Source: Ignavibacterium sp. (GTDB lineage: Bacteria; Bacteroidota; Ignavibacteria; Ignavibacteriales; Ignavibacteriaceae). From it: a DNA stretch of 64,000 nucleotides. The notes under the pieces are model-generated. The model ran no database searches, was not told where the DNA came from, and saw only the letters and a program-made list of their open reading frames with translations. The position numbers and the translations under genes are program-made. The stretch lies in the NCBI GenBank assembly GCA_032027145.1, contig JAVSMP010000001.1:1-64000 (forward strand), in the 5' to 3' direction. Position 1 is the stretch's first letter. Each line of letters opens with the position of its first letter. Of this stretch, positions 35,005 to 43,155 are shown piece after piece.

Positions 35005-36234
35005 CTAATCTTTATAGTTCTTTAATAATTTAATCAATATTGTAGTGCCTTTATTAGGTTCACTCTGAATATTGATTAATCCTTTGTGCAAATCTACAAT
35101 TTGTTTTACAAAAACCAATCCCATCCCTGCACCCGGTAAATCAGAATCCGGTCTGTTTACACGATAAAACTTCTGAAATAAGAATGGTAAATCCTTTTCT
35201 GGTATCCCAATACCTGTATCAGAAATAATTATCTCTACCTCGCGATAAAGATTATTCAACAATACTTTAATGCGTCCGTTTTTTGATGAAAATTTGATTG
35301 CATTTTCCATTAATGCTTTTAAAGCCTGACTAAATCTTTCTTCGTCAATTTCAGCTATAATTTCTTCAGGCGGTGTTTCAAGTGTAATTATCAGTCCTTT
35401 TTCTTCAGCAAAACTTTCTTCTTGAGTAATAATGTTTTTAAGTAACTTAGCAAGATTGACCTTACTTTTATTCAGAATCAGTCTGCCGGTTTCCATACGT
35501 GAAATATCAAGTACGTCATTGATAAGTTTTGCAAGTCTTTTACCTTCATTCAAAACTATAAGATTAAACTCCTGTTTCATTTCTTCGGGCATATTAGGAT
35601 CCGAGGCGATTGTTTCAGAAAAACCAACTATTGATGCTATCGGAGTGCGTAATTCGTGAGAAATATTTGAAACGAATTCACTTTTCATATTGTTAAGTTC
35701 TTCCAGCATCATTTTCTGATTAATTGACCTGGTCCTTTCAAGAGATATTAAACGATTTGCTTCGATAAGCTTTGGCTTTAAGTTATTCAATTCATTCTCA
35801 AGTTTTCTTAAATAAGTAACATTTTTTGCAATACCTAACAAACCGATAATCTTCTCATTTTTCTTAACTGCTCTTATAGAAAACTGATATTTATGGGAAT
35901 TCTCATATTTATCAACAATAAAAGATTCAAACAGAGTGTATTCGTTTTTTATTGCCAGAGAAATTGATGAATTGACCAACAATTGATTTGAGGGTTCGAT
36001 TAAGTCTAATAAATGTTTGCCTATCAGTTCATCCTGATGATATTCGAGTTCAGAGGCTCCGAAAGTATTTACGAAAACAATTTCACCATTTTCGTTAAGA
36101 ATGAACATCAAATCCCGCGAAATATCAACAAGACTTTCAAATAATTCCTTCCACTCACCTAGTTTTTCCAGTTGTTTATAATCTGTAAGCATTAGTGATT
36201 TATTTATTGTATTTTCTTTCTGCTCTTCGAACAT
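35005..36234 (-). CDS. Cytoplasmic PAS-domain sensor histidine kinase
   Basis: 409 residues, no membrane segment. PAS domain at about 28-145 (LVDISRDLMFILNENGEIVF), coiled linker, HisKA with phospho-acceptor His 193 (VSNISHELRTPIASIVGFSE), then HATPase with the N box ALMENAIKFSS, G1 ISDTGIGIPEKDLPFLFQKF and G2 GAGMGLVFVKQIV. It opens the operon followed by the NtrC-family regulator, the STAS protein and the PP2C regulator. A soluble PAS kinase suggests an internal signal such as redox or a small metabolite; the ligand cannot be read from sequence. Confidence 0.95.
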   Translation of the reverse strand: MFEEQKENTINKSLMLTDYKQLEKLGEWKELFESLVDISRDLMFILNENGEIVFVNTFGASELEYHQDELIGKHLLDLIEPSNQLLVNSSISLAIKNEYTLFESFIVDKYENSHKYQFSIRAVKKNEKIIGLLGIAKNVTYLRKLENELNNLKPKLIEANRLISLERTRSINQKMMLEELNNMKSEFVSNISHELRTPIASIVGFSETIASDPNMPEEMKQEFNLIVLNEGKRLAKLINDVLDISRMETGRLILNKSKVNLAKLLKNIITQEESFAEEKGLIITLETPPEEIIAEIDEERFSQALKALMENAIKFSSKNGRIKVLLNNLYREVEIIISDTGIGIPEKDLPFLFQKFYRVNRPDSDLPGAGMGLVFVKQIVDLHKGLINIQSEPNKGTTILIKLLKNYKD

Positions 36235-36334
36235 TAAAAACTAAGTTAATTGAAAAGTTTTAAAGATTATTAGGGGGCAAAATAGCAGGTTTTGATGTGT
36301 AAATCAATGTAGGTTAATAAAGTATAAACATCAA

Positions 36335-39300
36335 TTATTTATCACCTAAAGATTGCTGCTGCAAAACTTCAAAGTATTTTCTGATCATTTGTTCATAATC
36401 TGAATTATATCCTTCACGAACAGCACTGTTCAGTTCATCTCTTAATTTATCTTTTTGATTTTCTTTTTTAAGATTTAATTCTGACGGACTGTTTCTGGAA
36501 AAATTTGATCCTATTTCGGATTTTCTTTCCTTCTCGAAGTCTCTTTCGTTAATTGATCTTTGTGCATCCAAAAGTTTTGAAAGTATTCTTTCCTGTTTCT
36601 GAATAAGGTCATCAGTAAGTTTTTCAGTATTCATATCAGTTACAACTTCTTTCATCTGATTAACAATATTCTCCAAATCAGCAGGAATCTTTTTTGACTC
36701 GCCGCTTTGTTTTGCTTCTTTATTTAACTGCTCTAGAGATTTTTGAATCAACTGCTGCTGCTGTGCTAATCGCTGCATTTGTTCTTGCTGTTCAGGTGAT
36801 AATTGTCCTTGCTGCATCTGCTGCAACATCTGAGTCATATTATTCAGATTCATTTGCTGACCTGACATTTTTTGAAGCTGCTGCATAAGCGACATCATTC
36901 CGCCGCCGCTGCTTCCGCCTTGCATCATCGCTTCAAGTGAGCTTTTCATCATCATAGCAGCTTCATTCAGATGCATCATGGCTTCACCCTGCGAAAGTGT
37001 AGCCATACTTCCGTTTCTGTTTTGCATCGCTTGCATTGATTGATTCATTTTTTGTTTTGTATTTCCAAGTGCTTTTCCCATTTCGGGAGTAATTGCAAAA
37101 GTCTTTTGAGAAAGTTCAGACATTTGTTCAAGCAGTTTATTTAAATTTTTGTTTAGATCATTCTGTTTCTGAAGATTCTGCTCAAACTGCGAGGAGTTAG
37201 GATCAACCCTTTGTAATTTATCTTTTAATTCTTCCTGTTGTTTTGATAAAGATAAAATATTATCCAGAATACGCATCATATCAGTAAAGGTCTGCATCTG
37301 ATTTTCCTGCTGCATCATCTGCTGCATCTGCTGCATACTTTGTTTCATCTGCTTCATATTTTCGGATAACTGCTGCTGATTCTTTTGAGCCTTCTGCATT
37401 TGATTTTGTTTTAAATCTTTTGAGGCTTCTTCAGACAATTCTTCATTCTGCTGGGCATCCATTTCATCCTGAAGTTTTTTCATCTCTTCGTTAGGCATAT
37501 CTTTCAGATCATTCATCTTCTCAGCAAGCTCCTTCATCTTCTCCTGCAGCCGTTCAAGTTCTTTTGTTACTTCATCTTGCTTCTTACTCAACTCATCAGA
37601 TTGTTTCTGATTATTCTGATCGTTTTGTTTTGTCTGCTCATTTAGCTCATTTTGCTTTTGCTCAATATTCTCCGTCCTTTTAACAATTTCATCCATCTTC
37701 TGTTCAATCTGAATTCTCTTCAGCAGATTCATTGTCCGTTCTATACTCTTTTTAAATTTCTCTTCATCCATTTTCATCTGATTCATCGCATCCTGAGTCT
37801 GATTGCGATTCATCTTTTGCAATGCTTCCTGCATTTTCTCCATAGCTTTTTTAAACTCATCACTTGTCATTTCATCCATCAGTTTTTGCAGTTCCATATA
37901 TTTTTCAAGTGTTTCCTGAGAAAGTAAGTTATTCTGCTGAAGCTCGTTCTGCATCTGCTTTAACTGTTCACTTGTGCTTTCAATTTTTTCCTGAAGTTTT
38001 TCAAACTTATCAAGTGCCTGTTCAATTTTTTCCTTTTCTTCCCAGGTTAACTTTTGATCATTCTTTTTAAGATCATTATCAATTTTTTCAAGTTCTCTTT
38101 TTAGTTTTTCAGCTTCTTCCAATGTCTTCTGCATTTCATCCTGAACATTATCCTGAGTTTCATCAGCATTTGCAAGAATTTCATCAAGTGAGGGAACTCT
38201 GACATTAATAATCTGAGTCTTTGCAGATTTTGGTCCGTTTATATTATCATTATCAAATACTTCCAGATAAAATGAAAAGACATCATTTACACCCGGGCTC
38301 AGTTTTGTAAGATTCCAGATATAATCAATAATCTGCTCTTTTATTTTTTTATCAAAATTAATTTCAATAGCAGAAAAATTTTCCTGCGGAGATTCATACC
38401 TTGATGCTGATAGTCTGTAATTAAGAGTAAGTTTTGAAAATCCATAATCATCAATAATTTTTACTTCAACCGGAACACGATTATCATTTGCAAGATTTAA
38501 ATCCTGTTTCGGATATACCATTTCTATTGCAGGATCAATATCATACATTGTTTTGATAAAGTATCTGACAGGCTGCAAATTATTATTGCCATAAAGATCA
38601 GTTACTGAAATTATATATGAGTTATCTTTCTGCACTCTGAAAGAACCTTTTACAAAATTATTTTCTGACTTCAGTTGTATTACACTTGAGTCTTCAAATT
38701 TAATTGCGGCTGATGTTAATTCTTTGTTTGTAAGTAAACTTATTTCCACAGTGCTGCCAATTAAAGCAGAAATATTTCCGTTATCTTTTTGCTGCGATAC
38801 CGGAATGCCGGAATATGCCGGTGATATTACTTTGACATCTAAAGATCTTATTACGGGATGATCAATAACTTTAATCTGAAATTCTTCACTTGAAATATCT
38901 TCTGCTTTTGCAAAATAAAATAACGACGATCTTAATTGCTGAATATTAAAATTATAATTACCGGTTGAATCTGGTTTTAATTCGTGTTCAATAAAATTTG
39001 TCTGATCTTCTTCCCTTTTTAACAAAAATACTTTTTTAGGAGATTCACCTTTTACCTTAATTAAAATGTCAACACCCTCACCCTTCGTAATTTCCGTATT
39101 GCCGGGCAAAACTTCAAAATAAAATTTAGCCGGTGGAATAAACTCCTGATTGAAATTTAACAATCTGTTTGATGCAGCCCGCAGATCTGGAATGAACACA
39201 AAAAGTAAAACTGAAATAAAGAAAAGAACGATGAAGCTTCTTAATAGTTTTTTGACTCTTTTGAAATTAACTATCGACTCAAACTTAACCGGTCTTGATC

Positions 39301-39721
39301 TTTCATAAATATTTTTGAAAGCAGCGTCTAATAATGTCTGAGAATAAAATGATTCTGATTTTTCTGTTGATACAAGCTGAAGAGCGTTTAAGAGATCATC
39401 TTTAATTTCTGGAAAGAATTTACCGACTCTGAATGCAGATAACTGATAGTTCCTGTTCCCAAAAACATTAAAGTATTTAAACAGCGGCAGCAATACCCAA
39501 TAAGCAAATGAAAATAATACTACAACAAGAAAAACAAAAAACAACACTGTTCTAACAACAGATTTTGAATATGCGGCAAGTTCAAAAAAACAGAACAACA
39601 AGAAAACAGCAACACCAATAATCAGAGTAATGATTAACCCCCGAAGAATTAATTCTACATATTCCTTTTTAATTAAGGATTCAAGCTTTGCAATTATTTC
39701 TTTGTAAAAAGATTTATTCAT
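36335..39721 (-). CDS. DUF4175 family membrane-anchored coiled-coil protein
   Basis: 1128 residues. Two N-terminal membrane helices (about 24-75) and a third near 165-185 are followed by beta-rich domains (about 190-515) and then some 600 residues of coiled coil very rich in Gln, Met, Glu and Lys (for example QQMQQMMQQENQMQTFTDMM). This is the DUF4175 layout seen in Bacteroidota and relatives. The function of the family is not established; its size suggests a periplasmic structural or tethering role. Its start directly follows the DUF4159 gene stop on the same strand (one base apart), so the two are coupled. Confidence 0.85.
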   Translation of the reverse strand: MNKSFYKEIIAKLESLIKKEYVELILRGLIITLIIGVAVFLLFCFFELAAYSKSVVRTVLFFVFLVVVLFSFAYWVLLPLFKYFNVFGNRNYQLSAFRVGKFFPEIKDDLLNALQLVSTEKSESFYSQTLLDAAFKNIYERSRPVKFESIVNFKRVKKLLRSFIVLFFISVLLFVFIPDLRAASNRLLNFNQEFIPPAKFYFEVLPGNTEITKGEGVDILIKVKGESPKKVFLLKREEDQTNFIEHELKPDSTGNYNFNIQQLRSSLFYFAKAEDISSEEFQIKVIDHPVIRSLDVKVISPAYSGIPVSQQKDNGNISALIGSTVEISLLTNKELTSAAIKFEDSSVIQLKSENNFVKGSFRVQKDNSYIISVTDLYGNNNLQPVRYFIKTMYDIDPAIEMVYPKQDLNLANDNRVPVEVKIIDDYGFSKLTLNYRLSASRYESPQENFSAIEINFDKKIKEQIIDYIWNLTKLSPGVNDVFSFYLEVFDNDNINGPKSAKTQIINVRVPSLDEILANADETQDNVQDEMQKTLEEAEKLKRELEKIDNDLKKNDQKLTWEEKEKIEQALDKFEKLQEKIESTSEQLKQMQNELQQNNLLSQETLEKYMELQKLMDEMTSDEFKKAMEKMQEALQKMNRNQTQDAMNQMKMDEEKFKKSIERTMNLLKRIQIEQKMDEIVKRTENIEQKQNELNEQTKQNDQNNQKQSDELSKKQDEVTKELERLQEKMKELAEKMNDLKDMPNEEMKKLQDEMDAQQNEELSEEASKDLKQNQMQKAQKNQQQLSENMKQMKQSMQQMQQMMQQENQMQTFTDMMRILDNILSLSKQQEELKDKLQRVDPNSSQFEQNLQKQNDLNKNLNKLLEQMSELSQKTFAITPEMGKALGNTKQKMNQSMQAMQNRNGSMATLSQGEAMMHLNEAAMMMKSSLEAMMQGGSSGGGMMSLMQQLQKMSGQQMNLNNMTQMLQQMQQGQLSPEQQEQMQRLAQQQQLIQKSLEQLNKEAKQSGESKKIPADLENIVNQMKEVVTDMNTEKLTDDLIQKQERILSKLLDAQRSINERDFEKERKSEIGSNFSRNSPSELNLKKENQKDKLRDELNSAVREGYNSDYEQMIRKYFEVLQQQSLGDK

Positions 39722-40381
39722 TTATCTGCTTAAAGCATAAATAATTATATTAGTTCCGAACTTCAAAGCTTCTTCCCTTTTTTCAGGCGGATCGTTATGC
39801 ACTTCGGGATCAGCCCAGCCGTCACTTGGATTTGATTCATAAGTATAAAATACAACCATCTGATCTCCCAGAAATATTCCAAAAGACTGAGGTGGTTTTT
39901 TATCGTGTTCATGAGTTTTTGGTGTTCCGTTTTCAAATTTATAAAAGATGTTAAATATTTTATGTGAAAAGGGAATCTCAATAAAATCATTTTGCGGAAA
40001 AACTTTTTTCATTTCTCTTCTAATGGGTTTATCTAAACCATAATCATCATCAATATACAGAAATCCTCCGTTTTCCAAATAAGTTCTTAATCTTCTAACT
40101 TCTTCATTTGAAAGAACAATATTTCCGTGTCCTGTTATAAACAAAAATGGATAAGAAAATATTTCATCGGAAGCAATATCTACAAACTTATATTCTGCTT
40201 TAACTTTGATATTTGTATTTGCCTCAACAAATTTTAATAAGTTAACCTCTGCTGAAGGATCGTTGTACCAGTCGCCGCCGCCGCTGTATTTGAGCCGCGC
40301 AATTTGAAAACCATCCTTACTTTGAGCGTGCAGGTTTAAGAGATTTGAGCTGATAAATAATATTACGAGAAAAATTTTCAT
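39722..40381 (-). CDS. DUF4159 domain secreted protein
   Basis: The start is taken at the ATG at 40381 (MKIFLVILFISSNLLNLHAQ, signal peptide); an in-frame TTG 16 codons upstream would put charged residues before it. About 219 residues. The DUF4159 pattern is clear: FQIARLKYSGGGDWYNDPSA, FLFITGHGNIVLSNEEVRRL, YLENGGFLYIDDDYG, and DGWADPEVHNDPPE. The fold resembles glutamine-amidotransferase-like ThuA domains. It is co-transcribed with the DUF4175 gene. In related genomes such genes sit near MoxR/DUF58 clusters; none is seen here. Role unknown. Confidence 0.85.
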   Translation of the reverse strand: MKIFLVILFISSNLLNLHAQSKDGFQIARLKYSGGGDWYNDPSAEVNLLKFVEANTNIKVKAEYKFVDIASDEIFSYPFLFITGHGNIVLSNEEVRRLRTYLENGGFLYIDDDYGLDKPIRREMKKVFPQNDFIEIPFSHKIFNIFYKFENGTPKTHEHDKKPPQSFGIFLGDQMVVFYTYESNPSDGWADPEVHNDPPEKREEALKFGTNIIIYALSR

Positions 40382-40468
40382 TTTAATATGAATAATACTT
40401 CGATTGACTGCAAATATAAGTTCTCTCAATCAGAAATACAGTCACAAATAACAGTATTAAAATTAAAA

Positions 40469-40497
40469 GGCGAGCTTTAATGCCCGCCTTTTTATTA
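40469..40497 (-). terminator. Terminator of the sialidase-like sorting-domain gene
   Basis: On the minus strand GGCGGGC pairs with GCTCGCC around a 6-base loop (ATTAAA), one G-T wobble, followed by TTTT; A-rich on the other side. It lies about 90 bases after the stop at 40585. Confidence 0.75.
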
Positions 40498-41133
40498 TGA
40501 TTTTATTTCCAACTTAAAAGTATCTCTGTCTGTCACTCGGATAGAAGTCAAAGAGTGAGTTTAACAGAAAGTTAATAATATTTCTTATCTAAGCAGCAAC
40601 ATCTTCTTTACTGAAACAAATCCGCCCGATACTAATTTGTAAAAATATACACCACTCGATAAATTGCCCGCATCAAAACTTACACTATATCTTCCAGGCT
40701 GTTGTATCTCATTTACCAGCACTGCAACTTTTTCACCAATACTGCTGAAGATTTCTAACTCCACATTACCAGCATTTGATATAGAATAATTTATTGTTGT
40801 TGATGGATTGAATGGATTCGGATAGTTCTGATCTAATGAAAACTTGTCAGGTGTGTTTACATCAACTTCGATAACATTTGAGTATTCTATGCTTCCATTA
40901 TAATCTATCTGCTTGATACGATATGAATATGATCCTGATGCAAGTCCTGCATCTGTATATGAATATGATCTTATCTCAGTTGTTGTTCCAAAGCCCGGAA
41001 CAAAACCTATCTCCTGCCAATTAGATTCTGAATACATCCGTTCAACCGCAAATCCGGAATTATTTGTCTCAGTTGCAGTTGACCAGTTCAGAATAACTGA
41101 ATTATCAACTACATTTGCTGTGAATGATGTTAA
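40469..41133. repeat. 665-bp perfect direct repeat, copy A
   Basis: By direct comparison this stretch is identical, base for base as far as I can read, to 42491-43155. It covers a terminator, about 90 bases of 3' non-coding sequence and the last 180 or so codons (fibronectin-III-like module plus sorting domain) of the gene at 40585-42351. Identity stops abruptly at both ends. Confidence 0.92.
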
Positions 41134-42351
41134 CTCAACCGGAATGATAGCAGAAAGTTTATCAAAGAATAATCTTTTAGAGCCATCATTTCCAACCCAT
41201 AAAGCAGCTACATCTGAACCTGAGTATGGTAATGATATAAGTGAAGTGGAATAAAATGGTGAATATTCCGGCGGATTATCACTAACGTGTACAGGTGCAG
41301 AAAATGTTGATGATCCATGTGAAACAGATGTAAAATAAATAATGTCTGTTGCATTTGAACCCTGCCCAACTTGTAAACTATCAGAGTAATAAACAATTCC
41401 AAAATCGCCTGTTCCGGAACCAGGATAAAATCCTGCATCAAAAGAGTACTCATCTGTATTGGGATTACCAGCTACCAGTATTGGCGTACCATAAGCTGCA
41501 CCATTATTTATACTTTTCTTTGCCCAAATATCTCTTGAACTGTCTGGACCCAAAGTATAGAAAATCCATGATTCACCATAGCCCGCAACAGTTTTAATTT
41601 CTTTTTTATAACCAACTTCTGTAATAACATCTATAAACCCAGATGAAGTGAGAATACCCGGACCTGTTTCGCGGTATCTGGCTTGTCTGACTACAGACAT
41701 TGCAGTATCTATATTAACCGGACCATAATAATTTAAATACAAAGTGTCACCCGTAACTGACATAAATACTTTAGGCATTGCACCGGAAGTAGTAATCAAA
41801 CCTCTTGACATCCAGGTTTTTCCGCCTGTTGTAGAACCATATCTAACAATTGAATTATTTGGTAGTGAATCTACACAAACATATAAATTACCTGTAGAAG
41901 AAGCTACCATATCATAAGTACGATAATTGCCGTTAAAAATCTTAGCAAAATTTCCACTTAATGGATTCCAAGTATATATGTCGGTTCCAATCTGGAAAGA
42001 ACAATAAATTGAATCAAGTCCGCTTCGGAACATTTTAATTTTCGAAAAGTAACCTCTGAAATTTATTCCCTGAGGAAGTAAACTCCATGAATCACCTCCA
42101 TCAGACGAGGTAAAAATAACCAGCCCAAGATTTGCAGTTGCAAGAGTATCATTAACTGCAACGAAGATAGTTCCATCTGACTTTTGAACTCCGGAAAAAC
42201 TGCCAACCGGTTCATTATTAAGAATAGTTTTATCAACAGCCCACTCTATTTGTCCTGAGGTTGGTTTTGCATCTACAACTTTAATTTCGGTATCATTTTG
42301 AGTGTAGATGAATGTTGATAAAAAAAAGAATACAAGTAGTAGTTTTTTCAT
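40585..42351 (-). CDS. Secreted sialidase/BNR-like protein with type IX sorting domain
   Basis: 588 residues. Signal peptide MKKLLLVFFFLSTFIYTQ; the ATG has AGGAGGCGCT directly upstream, the strongest ribosome site in the window. Residues about 20-400 look like a BNR/sialidase-type propeller (FTSSDGGDSWSLLP, YGSTTGGKTWMSR, SINNGAAYGTPILV). Then come a fibronectin-III-like module (VELTSFTANVVDNSVILNWS) and a sorting domain ([20 protein letters not shown] to KKMLLLR). Catalytic residues of true sialidases are not evident, so I infer a binding or structural propeller exported by type IX secretion. The last 180 or so residues are identical to those of the next gene upstream. Confidence 0.9.
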   Translation of the reverse strand: MKKLLLVFFFLSTFIYTQNDTEIKVVDAKPTSGQIEWAVDKTILNNEPVGSFSGVQKSDGTIFVAVNDTLATANLGLVIFTSSDGGDSWSLLPQGINFRGYFSKIKMFRSGLDSIYCSFQIGTDIYTWNPLSGNFAKIFNGNYRTYDMVASSTGNLYVCVDSLPNNSIVRYGSTTGGKTWMSRGLITTSGAMPKVFMSVTGDTLYLNYYGPVNIDTAMSVVRQARYRETGPGILTSSGFIDVITEVGYKKEIKTVAGYGESWIFYTLGPDSSRDIWAKKSINNGAAYGTPILVAGNPNTDEYSFDAGFYPGSGTGDFGIVYYSDSLQVGQGSNATDIIYFTSVSHGSSTFSAPVHVSDNPPEYSPFYSTSLISLPYSGSDVAALWVGNDGSKRLFFDKLSAIIPVELTSFTANVVDNSVILNWSTATETNNSGFAVERMYSESNWQEIGFVPGFGTTTEIRSYSYTDAGLASGSYSYRIKQIDYNGSIEYSNVIEVDVNTPDKFSLDQNYPNPFNPSTTINYSISNAGNVELEIFSSIGEKVAVLVNEIQQPGRYSVSFDAGNLSSGVYFYKLVSGGFVSVKKMLLLR

Positions 42352-42490
42352 AGCGCCTCCTGAATATGTTTAAGGATAGTTTAACATTTAGTTTCTTATT
42401 TCTTTAAGCTAAAAGTTGAATAAACTATTAAGATTATTATGCTCAGTAACTGCAAACTTAATTCTATTAAGTATTAATTACAATAATTAT
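42352..42490. other. Leader region of the sialidase-like gene, before repeat copy B
   Basis: AT-rich, with no gene. It carries the promoter region of the minus-strand gene starting at 42351. Copy B of the 665-bp repeat begins at 42491 with the terminator of the upstream gene. Confidence 0.5.
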
Positions 42491-42519
42491 GGCGAGCTTT
42501 AATGCCCGCCTTTTTATTA
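42491..42519 (-). terminator. Terminator of the Ycf48-like sorting-domain gene
   Basis: Identical copy of the hairpin at 40469-40497 (GGCGGGC/GCTCGCC, loop of six, T run) on the minus strand, inside the 665-bp repeat. Confidence 0.75.
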
Positions 42520-43155
42520 TGATTTTATTTCCAACTTAAAAGTATCTCTGTCTGTCACTCGGATAGAAGTCAAAGAGTGAGTTTAACAGAAAGTTAATAA
42601 TATTTCTTATCTAAGCAGCAACATCTTCTTTACTGAAACAAATCCGCCCGATACTAATTTGTAAAAATATACACCACTCGATAAATTGCCCGCATCAAAA
42701 CTTACACTATATCTTCCAGGCTGTTGTATCTCATTTACCAGCACTGCAACTTTTTCACCAATACTGCTGAAGATTTCTAACTCCACATTACCAGCATTTG
42801 ATATAGAATAATTTATTGTTGTTGATGGATTGAATGGATTCGGATAGTTCTGATCTAATGAAAACTTGTCAGGTGTGTTTACATCAACTTCGATAACATT
42901 TGAGTATTCTATGCTTCCATTATAATCTATCTGCTTGATACGATATGAATATGATCCTGATGCAAGTCCTGCATCTGTATATGAATATGATCTTATCTCA
43001 GTTGTTGTTCCAAAGCCCGGAACAAAACCTATCTCCTGCCAATTAGATTCTGAATACATCCGTTCAACCGCAAATCCGGAATTATTTGTCTCAGTTGCAG
43101 TTGACCAGTTCAGAATAACTGAATTATCAACTACATTTGCTGTGAATGATGTTAA
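42491..43155. repeat. 665-bp perfect direct repeat, copy B
   Basis: Same orientation and content as 40469-41133, offset 2022 bases, covering the terminator, the 3' non-coding stretch and the C-terminal coding part of the gene at 42607-45039. The first difference on the right is a T at 43156 where copy A has C. Confidence 0.92.

Noticed and set aside
37652-38070. Plus-strand open frames antisense to the DUF4175 coiled-coil gene
   Set aside because: They mirror the low-complexity Gln/Met/Lys-rich coding strand and have no ribosome site or conserved pattern.
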